NCBI GenBank assembly: GCA_030144725.1 | Contig: JASKMD010000031.1 | Coordinates: 2,637,775 to 2,701,774 of the forward strand | Source of the DNA: Haematococcus lacustris | Taxonomy: Eukaryota > Chlorophyta > Chlorophyceae > Chlamydomonadales > Haematococcaceae | DNA: 64,000 nucleotides | Direction of reading: 5' to 3' | In this document: in pieces, positions 10,901 through 22,533 of the stretch | Layout: every line of letters starts with the position of its first letter | Position numbering within the stretch: position 1 is the stretch's first letter | Translations under genes and position numbers: made by a program | The notes under the pieces: generated by a model | The model's database searches: none | What the model saw: the letters and a program-made list of their open reading frames with translations, nothing else | What the model was told of the DNA's origin: nothing

Positions 10901-13800
10901 GTAGGACAGCAGGAGGACGGACAGACTCTCACAAGCCTAGGGTTGGCACATCTTTGAGGATGTCTTCAGTTATGTTTTATAAACAGTTATGTTTGACAGT
11001 GTCTACTTGAACTACTTGACCTCCCCTGCTCCACCACCTCCTGCTGCTCTCGATGGCTCGATTGCCCTGGTTGCAGCGGAGCAAGGCGGCACCCTGCTCA
11101 ATGTGGCGGAGGGCGTGGTGGCGCCCGTGTTGGAAGGGGTAGCCAGTCTGGTGCCTGGCGGCAAGGAGCTGCTGCACCGCACAGTCAAGCGCTACATCGC
11201 CACAGGCGATTCAGGCCAGGGCATCACAGGTCAGGAGGGGACCCAGGTAGCCAGGAGGCAGGGGTCAGGGCAGGGGCTGGGGCGAGGCGTGTAGTGGGCT
11301 GGGCTGCCAGCCCTGTGATGAGGGAAAGGCGCTCCCTTGTCTTTACCAGGTTGCTGGTCTTGTGACTTCGCAGCTTGCTTAGCCTCCCTGCTGCCCTCTG
11401 CGGCTGGCATCCTGACCAACCTTGGGCCACTGACAAACCCAGCACCAGCAGACCACCCTCCTGACCACCCTGCTACCAGCAGCAGGCCACCCTCATGACC
11501 ACCCTGGTACTAGCGCCTGGCATGTCTGAACCCACTCTCCCACCGCCCTGTGCTGGGAGGTCATTGAGCGGGAGCCTGGCAAGCGAACCTGGTGGTGCTT
11601 CGCTGTGTGCTGCAGGCGGGGCCATTGCTGCAATGGTGATTGGTGACCACATCCTGGGCCGCCCCAACCCCTGGGCTGAGTTGTACAGCCCCGGCCGCAC
11701 GCTGTCCCTGCTGGCCCCCTCCAGCCTGCAGGTCAGTGGGAGGAGACTGAGGCTGCAGTGGCGCGGGTGGCTCCTGCTGCTGCTGCTTCCGCTGCTGCCG
11801 CTGCTGCTGCTGCTGCTGCTGCTGGTGTGGTAACTGTGGTATAGGGGCATCAGTGGGACCATAAAATGTGAACAGATAAGACGTGACACTGGACAAATGC
11901 CACGCGTGCAGGACCTAGGCCAAGCGGTGGCCCTCACAACAGAGGGCTTGGGCAGCGTGCCCATCCCCCGCGGGCCAGAAGACGTGAAGGGCCTGGTGCT
12001 GCCCAACAGCGTGCCACACCTCAAGCCAGGTCAGCTATGGCCCCATGCCAGCTGGCCACATCACCGGCTGCATGAAGGCTTGCGCGGCGGAGCATGCAAG
12101 CTCACATGGCCACTACCCAGGTCCTTGACTTCCGGGCCTCTGCCCTGACTTCTCCCTCGATACGCTTGCTGGGGATTTGCTTAGATGCAGCCCACTCATT
12201 TCCTTCCATCATCACTTGTTGCCTGCTTGGCTCGTGCTCGTTGCTTTCTTGTCTTGTCATGGTCTACATCGTCCCCATGACGGCTGCAGGGGAGGGTGCG
12301 GTGGTGCAGCAAGGCCTGCAGAAGGTGGCGGTGTATTGCGACCCAAAGACCGGCGAGCTGCACAAGCGATCGGCACTGTGCACACACTGTGAGTGAACCG
12401 CATACCACGCCTTCTGGCCCTGGCCCTGGCCCTGGCCCTGGCCCTGGCCCTGGCCCTGGCCCTGGCCCTGGCCCTGGCCCTGGCCCTGGCCCTGGCCCTG
12501 GCCCTGGCCCTGGCCCTGGCCCTGGCCCTGGCCCTGGCCCTGGCCCTGGCCCTGGCCCTGGCCCTGGCCCTGGAGCGCCTGCTCCTGTGTGCAGCCTTCA
12601 CGTGCATAGCCAAAGTCACCGCAGTCGCCTGTAGTCTCCAAGGTCAATGCCAGCTGGCCAACAGTGGCCAGCTGACTATGACCTTCAGACTAGGTGACCA
12701 GGGGTCAGGCAGCAAAGACACCAACTGAATGGCCACAGCGCAACTCTACTGCCTGCCGCCTTGCCTCCTGCCCTGCCTGCTGCCCTGCCTGCTGCCCTGC
12801 CTGCTGCCCTGCCTGCTGCCCTGCCTGCTGCCCTGCCTGCTGCCCTGCCTGCTGCCCTGCCTGCTGCCCTGCCTGCTGCCCTGCCTGCTGCCCTGCCTGC
12901 TGCCCTGCCTGCTGCCCTGCCTGTCAGTACCATATGCCGGCTGCTGCCCTGCCTGCTGTATGGTCTGCCCGCAGTGAGCTGCCTAGTGGCTTGGAACCCT
13001 AACGACTCCACCTTTGACTGGTGAGGCCAGGGCTGTGTCCTAGGTGTTAAGTCACTCAGCCCCTCAGCCCTGCTGCGCCACAGTGCAGTAGAGTGTGGGG
13101 TTGCAACAGGGACATCACCACCCTGTCATCTCGGATCCCTGTTTGAACCAGCTTCCCAGCCACAGCCCCAACCCTTGCCTAAAGAAGGGCTTGCTAATAA
13201 CTGGTTGTGCAGCTGTTGCTGCTCACCACTTTTACTACGTGCTAGCTGTCAGCACTTGGCAAGAGGGTTGCTAGCCCATCAGCATGCTGTCGCCCAGCCT
13301 GCCTGCCTGCTTGTGTAATGCAGCTCAGTCGCACTTGTGCTGCTGTGTCCGCAGCTGCTGTCACGGCTCCCAGTTCTCCTGCTATGGCCATGTCATCAGC
13401 GGTCCAGCATGTGAGTCGGCCTGTCCGCCTTACCGCTTCCCTCAATTCCCTTCACGGATGTGGCCAGCAGCCTGTGGTGACAGCACACAAGGAGACCAGG
13501 CACTGCCACCCACCACCCACCCGCCCGCCCGCTCACATTCACAGCTGCTGATCACGCCCCGTCACCGCATAGTGAGGTGACAGGTGCAGGTGGTTGCTGC
13601 CGCCCACGAGCATAAGTATGCATGGTGCAGGGTGCAAAGTGTGAGGTGTGAGGTGCAGGTTGCGGGTTGCGGGCTGCAAGTGAGCGAGGTGCATGATGTG
13701 GCCATAGAATCCCCAAGACTATGGCCTCCTTCCATGTGACGCAGGCGTGGACCTGAAGGAGCTGGAGCCTGAGCAAGCAGCTGCCCAGCAACAAGCCTAG
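4989..13800 (+). CDS. FAD-dependent oxidoreductase fused to Rieske [2Fe-2S] domain, paralogue 1
   Basis: Nineteen phase-consistent exons: 4989-5222, 6486-6591, 6813-6891, 7145-7244, 7463-7540, 7865-7995, 8154-8274, 8667-8745, 8986-9048, 9716-9804, 10012-10140, 10371-10443, 11077-11229, 11616-11731, 11912-12029, 12290-12388, 12975-13020, 13355-13410, 13745-13800; about 641 residues. The DAO-type dinucleotide fold shows VDVVVIGAGMTGL (GxGxxG at about 98-103), then KSVAVIEARTRGSGQTGR. Later motifs are HYVRIHHHKGHDVLLVGGSD, RWSGQ, TGDSGQGITG and LGRPNPWAELYSPGR. The C-terminal Rieske domain carries CTH and then CCCHGS, the C-x-H and C-x2-H cluster ligands. This DAO-Rieske fusion (bacterial YhfW type) oxidises an unknown, probably amine, substrate. 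Splice donors are mostly GTGAGT/GTGAGG-like. The start is provisional: exon 1 is open back to ATG 4989 with no intron needed, but the first 40 residues are low complexity. Introns hold several simple repeats. Confidence 0.85.
5771..5825 (+). repeat. tRNA(Ser/Leu)-like A-box/B-box segment
   Basis: GGCGAGCGGTTAAGGGGCTGG resembles a class II tRNA A-box region. It is followed by the B-box-like GGATTCAAACC at about 5807-5817. The gap is too short and the acceptor stem is absent. It sits in the first intron of the oxidoreductase gene and is most simply a tRNA-derived SINE remnant. Confidence 0.35.
6125..6215 (-). repeat. tRNA-like (SINE-type) segment in intron 1
   Basis: On the minus strand, a D-arm-like AGCT...AGCT hairpin is followed by the B-box GGTTCAAATCC and then CGGCAGACC. 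The GGCAGAC tail also follows the B-box near 1890, suggesting one SINE family in opposite orientations. No complete cloverleaf can be drawn. Confidence 0.35.
11768..11830. repeat. (CTG)n-type microsatellite in intron
   Basis: Nearly uninterrupted GCTGCTGCTG with a few TTC and CCG variants, inside the intron after exon 14 of the first DAO-Rieske gene. Confidence 0.8.
12415..12573. repeat. (TGGCCC)n hexanucleotide array in intron
   Basis: About 26 perfect TGGCCC units in the intron that splits the two Rieske metal-ligand boxes of the first DAO-Rieske gene. The Leu-Ala, Gly-Gln and Pro-Gly dipeptide ORFs here are translations of the repeat, not genes. Confidence 0.9.
12766..12922. repeat. 12-bp (CTGCCCTGCCTG)n minisatellite in the same intron
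   Basis: About 13 near-perfect 12-bp units lie just upstream of the acceptor at 12974. The paralogous intron of the second gene (near 21905-21940) has only about one unit of the same motif. Confidence 0.9.
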
Positions 13801-14906
13801 GCGTGCACAGGACAGTGAGGGGCCTTGTGTGTGTGCGTGGGCGTCCCCTGCACGCCTGCGTTGTCGGTCAAGGCCCAGCACCATGAAGGGGACATGTTGG
13901 AGGGCGTGGGGCCGTGGCAGTGTCTTGGCATGGGCATCGAACATTTCAGCGTTGTCTTGGACAAACGAGGTCAGATTATGCAGAAAAGAGCAAAAGGTAT
14001 TTTGCCCAGCCGTTGTGTTGATCAGGCTTGACTGAAAATCGAGTTGCGTGTTGTGGGTTGCTGGGGCATTGTTTTTGGCACATTTTGTGTTCCAGCTAGT
14101 GCCTTGAGATAACCCTGGCTGCGAATGGCATGTGAGAAGCCATGGGATGTTGTACGGTGTACTATTACTTCACACTTCTGGGTCACGGTCGGTGCAATAT
14201 ATTGTCACACTTCTGGGTCACTTGCTGCAGCCTTCAGCTGTGATCTTTCTGGCCACCACCTTCGTATGGGTTTTGACCTCGGGAGCGAGTATGGCCGTGC
14301 GGCTTTCCAATGCAGACATTTGTCCAAATGAGTCCATGGCACGGCGAGGATTTGGGCCTTGAACTTAGTTAGGGGCTTGCTGTAGTCCAATCTCCGCCTG
14401 CCGCCTTTGCTCTACCGCCAATGCATCCTGCTGCTGCCGCCACCGCTCACGCATCTGTTCTGCTCCTTATGCGCGGCGTTCAGTTCCGCGTCGGCGATGT
14501 TCCCCGCACGAGTTCCCCGCCCAGATGTTGCGCCCGAGAAGGCGGGTTCGGGCTCGAACTTGATGCAAGGGGTTGGTGTCAGCAGCAGCCGGTCTGGGGT
14601 GGTCCGAAAGCCGTACGCCATGACGAAATTGAGGCGGTACCGGCACTTTGTTAGCCCACCCGGCTGCATTGGCTCCCTCACAAGCACCGTTACAGGCACC
14701 GCCTGCCGGCCATGGCCGAACAGCGTTCCGGTGCCACGAACATAGGCACTAGCTGGGTTGAGGACAGGCAACAGCCGATGACTGACACACGGTGTCACCG
14801 GTGCAAGGGGAGGCCAGCACCAAGCTAAAGCACGCTCTAAGCACGCTGAAGCTAGCGGTGCAATCGCGGTAGCAATTTGTGGGGGGATGACCAGTACCAG
14901 TCCAGT
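13801..14906. other. Spacer between the oxidoreductase paralogues
   Basis: A 128-residue minus-strand ORF (14412-14798) is present, but I see no known domain or supporting splice structure. Nothing else was recognised. Confidence 0.4.
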
Positions 14907-15135
14907 CTATGACCAGGAGCCAACATCTTCAGTCAGCGGGTGGACAGAGCTGGCCCTCAGCCCTGATAGGCCCAGTCCAGGGCGAAGCCAGTGGCTCAGC
15001 CTCTGCCTCACCCTGGGTATGCTGCTGCAGGCACAATGACTGGTACAGCCAGGTGAAGCAGATCTTTGGTGAGCACAACACTCAGCTGGTGGCGGAGTCA
15101 CAGCTGGAGGCCATCGCCTTCCTGGAGGGCCATGT
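14907..15135 (+). pseudogene. Orphan duplicate of exon 4 of DAO-Rieske paralogue 2
   Basis: This segment matches 16977-17205 closely, including about 110 bp of upstream intron, the acceptor CTGCTGCAG and the exon start HNDWYSQVKQIFGEHN. The match stops inside the exon (AFLEGH here against AFVEDL in the intact copy), so the donor is lost. It lies upstream of exon 1, so it cannot contribute to the mRNA in order. It is the trace of a partial tandem duplication. Confidence 0.8.
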
Positions 15136-15429
15136 AGGACAACCAGGCTCGTGCATGGTGGCGCACTGAGTGGGCAAGTAGTATTGTATAGCTGACAGCT
15201 GATACCTAGGGACTGGCGTTGGCTATGCTGGATGTCCACGTGGGCGAAAAGAAAAGTGTGTCGAGTGTGCCGGTCCATGTGACGTGCAGGCGCCACGGAA
15301 TCAGTGAAGTATTCCGTTCGATACCAGCACGGTGCGTCGACCGCTACGCGAGGGCAAGCAGCAGCAAGAGCAGTCCTAAACGTAACGGTCGAGGTGAGGT
15401 TTCCTTGATTTGCTGGTGCGACACGCACA

Positions 15430-18400
15430 ATGGCAGATATATCTACGCCTAGAGCAAGCGTGATCGTCGCCCAGTGCGATGTCCCAGCGCCAGGGCAGCC
15501 CGTTTGTTGCACGCTGTCGTGGCCAGAGGCAGCTCACTCGTCTCCATGGCACCTGTCGATTCCTGCCAGGGAACATGGCGCTGCTGGGCCGAAGGAACAA
15601 CATAGGCTACGAGCCGCCAGGCGAGCAGCGTCGCACGCGGCCGGGTCCCACGCGGCTCGAGCCAGCACCACCGCTCCATCGCCACCGCCAACCTTTGTCG
15701 CCAGCCCCCCTTGTTGTTCCCTAAGGTGTTCTGTGGGGCTGGGTGTTGCTGCAGAGGAGGCCCTGCGTTTCGGGCACTATATCGGGGCGGCCACCAAGGC
15801 GGACTGTGACAAGACCACCCCCCATGGCCTAGTGGATACCACCTGGGGCATGCTGCAGCAGGTCAGCCCGACCCAGCACACCCAGCCTCCTCAATCATAC
15901 CCCACTACACAGGCGAACCTGATCAAATAGCATGAGGTAGCGGCAGGGGCTGGCAGGGTGCTCAGGGTCAGGGGGCGTTGGACCAGGCTGGAGTGGTGTG
16001 GGTGGGTGGGTGGGTGGGTGGGTGGGTGGGTGCTGAGGGAGCGCCCTCTGCAGCACCCGGCAGCAGTCAATGTGCTGCGTGGTCCACAGCAGCGGTGTTG
16101 CGGTGCACCCGGCCAATGAGATTCGCAAGTGGCACTGCCACTGCCACTACCAGTGACATGGGAAAGGGACGAGGATGAATTGCAATGCATGTGTGCTGGG
16201 CCCATTCGCGTGTCTTTGCCTGCATCATCGACTACTCTGCATTTTACACCCCCATGCTGTCCCCTCTGTGCCGTGCTGCACTGTTCAGTGCTGCCCTGGT
16301 TACGCTGCAGACCCAGAAGTACCCGACCCTGACCAAGGATGAGGGCGAGGTGGATGTGGTGGTGATTGGGGCAGGCATGGTGGGGCTCACCGTCGCTTAC
16401 TACTTGGCCAAGCATGGTGGGTGTCCCTGCATGGGCACATGGCCATGACAAACCCTCATGTGAGTAAGGTTCAGGGGCCTGACTCACAAAGGGCTCTGCT
16501 ATGAGCGATATCCTCATCTTCACCATTTGTGCTACCCACTTACTTACTGCGCGTCAGAGCGGCAAGATTACTTGGTGGCAACACACCACATGGCTGCTGG
16601 GTTGAAGGCTGGCAGAGTTAGGGTTGCCGCATAGGGTCAGGGCTGAGCATGTGGCTGTGCAGACTGTCCTGGCTGGTGAGTGCAGGCAAGAGCGTGGCGG
16701 TCCTGGAGGGGCGTACTGTCGGATCCGGGCAGACCGGTCGCAACCCTGGACACCTCATGCAGTGGTGGGGGCTGGGGCGGGGTGCATGCTGGCACCCCTG
16801 GAAAGCATGGTGCTCGCTGCGCACCATGCTCATGCATGCAAAGGCGGAAGCACACTACAAGCTGATGGGCAGCAGGAATAGCAGCAATACACACTGCTCT
16901 GCAACACGCTCATGCCATGCACATGATGTCACACCAAATTGAGTGATGCTGAGCATGAGCATGGTGTCCAGTCTGTGACCAGGAGCAAACATCCTCAGTC
17001 AGCGGGTGAACAGAGCTGGATGGATGTCTGTGCGCCCTCAGCCCTGACGGGCCTAGTTAGGGGCGAAGCCAGTGGCTCAGCCTCTGCCTCACCCTGGGTA
17101 TGCTGCTGCAGGCACAATGACTGGTACAGCCAGGTGAAGCAGATCTTTGGTGAGCACAACACTCAGCTGGTGGCGGAGTCACAGCTGGAGGCCATCGCCT
17201 TTGTGGAGGACCTGATCAAAGTGAGGCCTGCTGCCTAGCACTGCCTGCCCGCCTGCCTGCCCGCCCGACCGCCCGACCGCATCCCTGACCGTCTGACCGC
17301 CCGACCGCCTGCCTGCATCCCTGACCGCCTGCCTGACTGCCTGACTGCCTGCTTCTCTAACTGCCTGCTTCACTGACTGCCTGCTTCACTACTGCTATGC
17401 CGGACATCGGGAACTAAGCACATGACAGGGGTTCCTTCAATGTTGCAAGTGTGCCCGGTGGCTGCAGGATGAGGAGATTGATTGTGATTTTACGCGGGTC
17501 AATGGCTACCTGTTCCCCGAGCCTGGCTCCACTGATGTGAGCCTAAACAGGAGATATGCTCTGCACACATGGCCCCCTACGGCTTGTTTAGGCAAGCTAC
17601 AATCAGCAGGGAGGGGTCCTAGCAATATTGAGCAGGTAGCCCTGGATCAGAGAAAGGCAGGCAATGCAGGCAGGCAGGAAGTTAACACAGGGTGGAAGGC
17701 AGTGTCATGTGTTCCTACACTCCATTAGGACTGCGAGCTGGCAAGGGCTGCACTGCTCGCACTGCTGGCTGAGCCATCTTGGCTGTGCAGGACGAGATGA
17801 AGCGGTTGAGGGATGAGGAGAAGGTGTGCGAGAAAGCTGGCATGCTGGACGTGCGCATGGTAAGTGCATCATGCTTTGTGACCCTCTAGGTGCTGAAGCA
17901 GTTGTCCAGCACTGCAGTATTGGGAGCCAAGGATGAATATAGAAATATAGAGGGGAATATAGGAATATTGAAGTATGAAGTATTGGGGCAATGGAGTTTT
18001 GAGATGTTGAGCTAGTTAACCACCTGGTTACTTGGCTGGCATGTTGCATGCTTTGCTGGCTGGCTGGGGCTGCAGGTTGACCTGGGTGGCGGCAAGGAGG
18101 TGGGAGGCATTCGGGAGGCGCTGCTGTTTCCCCGCAGGTAGGGTCACCCAGCAGCAGGGGCCTGAGAGGGAGGGGGTCTGGGTACAGCCCAAGGTGGAGG
18201 CCACGCAGTGAGGAGTGTGCAGTGAGGGTGCAGCAGGGGTGATGTTGATAAGGCGGTGACATGGTGAGCCGATGCAAATCAGCAGCTAGCGGGATGTTGG
18301 TGGTGCTAGGGCCTCAGCAGTGTCACTGCCGGTCATATGCTGCATGGCATCGTGTAAAGCACAGCAACAGGCATGTGCACACATGCCCTGCATGTGGCCA

Positions 18401-21400
18401 GCATGAGGCTAGCTGTGGGGCTGGCATGTGGGGCGCCTGGTCCGGCTAGGTAGGTTGGGCGGGGTACTGGATGTGGCTGTTCCGCATTGTGTGACCTGCA
18501 GTGCTGAGTTTGACGCCCTGCTGGTTGTAGCGGTGCTCGCACGGAGTGCCTCACCCTGTGTGCCCTGCAGTGCCGAGTACCATCCCCTGAAGTTTGTGAA
18601 CGGCCTGGCAGAAGTTGTGACCCGTAAGTATGGCGTCAAAATCTTTGAGATGAGCCATGTGCTGCGCAAGGAGCTGTCAGTTAATGGGAAGGTGAGGAAT
18701 AAAGGACAAGCAAGCAACGCTGGGTGGTAGTTGATCCCTCTGTTTGATGGTTTCAAAACCTGGTGGCTTCTCCACAATGTCTACAAGTGTATGGTGCTGC
18801 TGCCATGTCATGTGCACTTGTGCTGTGCTGTGCTGCCTGCCGGCTTGCAGATAAAGGCGCAGAGTGGTGGGGCCATCAAGGCCAAAGAAGCGGTCATCTT
18901 GGCCACCTTCACGCCCATCAACCGCAACCGTAGGCTACCCTCGCTGTTGGCAAAATGCAAATAGCCATCTGTGTGCGTGTGTTGCTTAAGCGCGCATGCA
19001 TGTGGGTGTGCAATCGCAGAGGCCATCCATGCGCGCATGCAGCCCTGGCGTACGTACCTCGTTGCCCTGGCCATTCCCAAGGGTGGGTGGGGCTAAGGGG
19101 GAGCAGCTGAGCCGTGACAGCCAGGCATCCCGAGCCCAGCTGATGGCTAGCCATGGTCATTTCAGGCACACCATGCACATGTCCCTTGGAGCCAGCAGCC
19201 TGCCGCCTTTCTAGCTATGGACATGCTGCCTGCTGTGGCCCTGCAGGCAGCGTGACGCCCGGCAACTATTGGAGCTCAGAGCGCAAGTCAACCTATGTGG
19301 GTGCCTGACCCTGGCCCCAAAAAATGGAGACGCCCTTGCTTGTCCACACCCTGCCTGCCCACCTACCAGCACCTTGAGGGTGAAAGCAACAGGGTCAGAG
19401 GGGCTGATGGCACAGTTTGAGGTCCCCCCATGCTCCTCCTGTTGTCTAGTGCACACAGGGCGCCAGGCAGACCAGGGTAGCCTGGCAGTTGGTGGTGGTG
19501 GTGGGGCTGTGGCTTGGAGGACAGGGATGGGCTTATAGCAGCAGGGGAAGGGCTCGGGGGAGTAGAAGGTCAGGGCTGGGTAGGGACCTTGGCTATTGGA
19601 GGGAAGGAATCACCCGGTCGCCTTGGTGGTTCAGGCTGTCAACTACTGCAAATGCAAAACAAATGGATCAGTCACATTCCCTCAAGAAAGTACTCGTTTC
19701 CTTGTGCTTCTCAACAACCCTGGCTCCAGGTGTTGATATTGTACTTGCCTGCAGATCAGGGTTCAGAAAGGGGGAAGCCAAGACCTGCTGCTGGTGGGTG
19801 CTGCAGCCCCGTGCCTCACCAGCTGCTTGACAGCTGCTTTGAGGCCACTACAGTCACCCCCTCATGTTGTAGTGCCACAGTCACCTCGTGTTGTACTGCC
19901 ACAGTCAGCGCACTTTCTTGGTAACACCCCCAGGTTGGCGGTCGCGATCACGAGCACGGGCAGTGTGTGGCGGACTACCGCGATCACTGGTCGGAGTTGG
20001 AGCGGTGGACGCGCGAGCGTTTCCCGCAGGCTGGCGAGGTTGTAAAGCGCTGGAGCGGCGAGGTGCGCTGGGAGTGCTGGTAAAGTGCTAAGCAATGCAG
20101 GTTAGGTCAGGGTAGGTTGGGATGTGCCGGGTAGCGTTGCGCAAGGAAAATGTCGCGCGAGGAAACTGACCCTGCGCCTTCCTGCTGCAGGTGTTCGTGC
20201 CCATTGATCTGCTCGGCTTCTATGGTCCTGATCTGTTCAACACCACCAACTCTGGCATGATCCCGGGCGCGGTGATGAAGTATGTGGCGACTGGAGACTC
20301 AGGGCAAGCCACCACGGGTGGGTTTGGTGCTCGACAGGGAGCTGGGGTGGATGGAGTGAGTGGGAGAGCAAGTGAAAGAGGGCAGACGCGGCTGACAGCT
20401 GGGCTGTGGTAAGGCAAACCCGTGCCAAGGTTCCCCTTGTGGTGGACATGAAACTATCGATAAGAAAACTGCACACGGCCAGCCACATGCAAACTGTCAT
20501 GAGCATAGCCCCATGGGTGGCCGCTTCTCCTGGGTTCCCCTGGGATGCCCCTTGCCACCACCAGCACCCACCTGCCTGTCTGCAGGGGCTGCCATTGCCG
20601 CCCGGGTGCTAGGGGACCTGATCCTGCGCAAGGCCAACCCCTGGTGTGACCTGTACAGCCCCGCCCGGCTGAGCACCACCCTGCACCCCAGCAGCCTGCA
20701 GGTGGAGGCTGACCCACCCTGCACAGCTTTCAGGGCCATACCTCACCTGCCCGCTCGCCCACCCCTCCGCCCACTCACCTACTGCCTGCCTTGGCCTTGG
20801 ATGTCTGCCCCTGCCTGCCTGCCTGCCCGCCTTCCTGCCATTTTGCCTCCCACGCACCCCCCTTGCTGTACCACAGGCCAGTCATCATGGCTGGTTGGCA
20901 TGATCCATGGTTAGCCGATGTTGCCCACTGAGTGTAGATCCCGTGAGGGCGATGCTGCCTGCCGTGTGTGTACGCTGTGTGGCTGCAGGAGCTGGGCCGC
21001 ATCATCACCATCACATGTGCAGGCTTTGGCACCGCGCTGCCCCTGGTGCCTCGGGGGGTCACTGACCTGCAGGGCCTGGTGGCACCAGACTCACTGCCAG
21101 ACCTCAAGCCGGGTCAGTGCTGGGTGGCTGGTGGGCTGGACAGCTGGGTAGCTGGGCCGTAGGGTGACTGCAGGGTGGCAAGGCTGTCAAAACCCTCCTG
21201 CCTCACCTGCTCGTGGAGTATAGGCTGCTCGTGCATTAAACAATGACACTCACTTTCTTTCACCCACTTGGCGTCTGCTGGGGATGGAACCTATTGCCGC
21301 ACCCTACCTGTGTAGAGTAGAGGCTCTTCGTGCATCAAACAATATTCACACTTTTTTTTCGCCCCCTTGACATCTGCTCTTCCCACCCTCCCTCTGGGGA

Positions 21401-22533
21401 TGGTTGGCCTGTTGGCTGTGGCACGAACCCTTTTGTTCTTTTCCCTCGTGGCGCAGGTGAGGGTGCAGTTGTGCAGTCCGGGCTGTTCAAGATTGCGCTG
21501 TACAAGGACGACAAGACGGGGGTGCTGCACAAGATGTCGGCTCTGTGCACGCACTGTGAGTGGGTGGCTGGGTCCTGCAGGCTGATGCCTTTCAAAGCCG
21601 CTGTGACAGGAGCTTTGGGAAATGCCCTGGCCGTTTCTGTCTTGCAGTCTCAGTGCAGCTACAACCTGCAGTGATTGGCACGGCAGTGGCCTGGGACAAT
21701 GCTTCGTATCTGTTGCAACCCCTTCCACATTACAGCGGCAGTAAGGATTCTTAGTATCTTGCAACAGCTTGGTTTTTGACATTGTACTACATGCAAGATG
21801 TCACTGGCTCAAGTGACTGCATGCAGTGTCACTAGCCTGGCATGGGTGTGCTTTTTATATTGGAGTTCTTTATTCAGCGTGTATTTGCTGGTTCGTGGGG
21901 CTACTGCCTGGCCGGCTGCCCTGCCTGCTGCTTGGCCTATCGGCCCTATGGGCCTGCTACTAAATAAGCTGCCGTCTGGTCTGCCCGCAGTGGGCAGCCT
22001 GGTGACGTGGAACCCTAATGACTCCACCTTCGACTGGTGAGTCTTGTGGGTTGCGCTCTGAATGTGGTGTACCACTGAAGTAGTCCTGATGTGGTTGTGT
22101 TGGTGTTAATTTGGCGTCGTCAGGGGATGGCAGCCTGCATCCCTGACTGATGCTTTGTGGCATGCCTTGTCATGTGTGCAGCTGCTGCCATGGGAGTTCC
22201 TATGACCGCTATGGCCGGGTGTTGTCTGGACCCTCCAGTGAGTGGAATGCGTGGGCTTTATTCTTGGGTCTGATGTTGTTGGCAGGAGTGTCTATGAAGT
22301 GTTTTCCCTGTGTGTTGATCATGCTGATCATGTACACCTGCCAGCAGTAGATGTTGCCTACTGTTGATGAAGTTGTAGCAATGCCAGCTAATTTTACACA
22401 GCAGTTGCTGCTCATCTTTTGGCTGTTGCATGGTGCCGTAGCTTGGGACCTGGAGGATCTGGGAGGTCGTGACTCCGCTCCTCCGCGCGTGACCAAGAAG
22501 GGAGAGGGTGATATGTGTTCCGCAACCGCATAA
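15430..22533 (+). CDS. FAD-dependent oxidoreductase fused to Rieske [2Fe-2S] domain, paralogue 2
   Basis: Exons: 15430-15861, 16311-16416, 16686-16764, 17112-17220, 17468-17536, 17791-17859, 18076-18137, 18571-18691, 18851-18929, 19020-19082, 19247-19296, 19755-19793, 19934-20062, 20191-20317, 20586-20701, 20989-21112, 21457-21555, 21991-22036, 22182-22237, 22442-22533; phases agree throughout and give about 688 residues. The family features match the upstream copy: VDVVVIGAGMVGLTVAYYLA (GxGxxG about 164-169), GSGQTGR, EIDCDFTRVNGYLFPE, TGDSGQATTG, LRKANPWCDLYSP, and the Rieske ligands CTH and CCHGSSYDRYG. The C-terminus differs (WDLEDLGGRD...CSATA). Eleven internal exons have the same length as in paralogue 1, showing DNA-level tandem duplication, while three introns are present in only one copy. 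The N-terminus before EEALRFGHYIG is uncertain; that exon may instead start at the GCTGCAG|AG acceptor (exon 15755-15861) with an unseen first exon. Confidence 0.85.
16000..16032. repeat. (GTGG)n tetranucleotide in intron
   Basis: GGTGGGTGGGTG-type tandem in the intron after exon 1 of the second DAO-Rieske gene. Confidence 0.85.
17235..17385. repeat. CCTGC/CCGAC-rich degenerate repeat in intron
   Basis: Alternating GCCTGCCTGCC, GACCGCCCGACCG and CTGACTGCCTG blocks follow the exon 4 donor at 17220. No coding potential is seen. Confidence 0.65.

Noticed and set aside
12257..12728. Long ORFs of Leu-Ala, Gly-Gln, Pro-Gly or Ala-Arg repeats
   Set aside because: They are the six-frame translations of the (TGGCCC)n intron array and lie between two Rieske exons.
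12766..12922. Possible CRISPR-like array
   Set aside because: Units are contiguous without spacers and there is no Cas gene; the setting is eukaryotic and intronic.
14412..14798. 128-residue minus-strand ORF between the oxidoreductase genes as a retroelement fragment
   Set aside because: No reverse transcriptase, integrase or gag motif could be seen.
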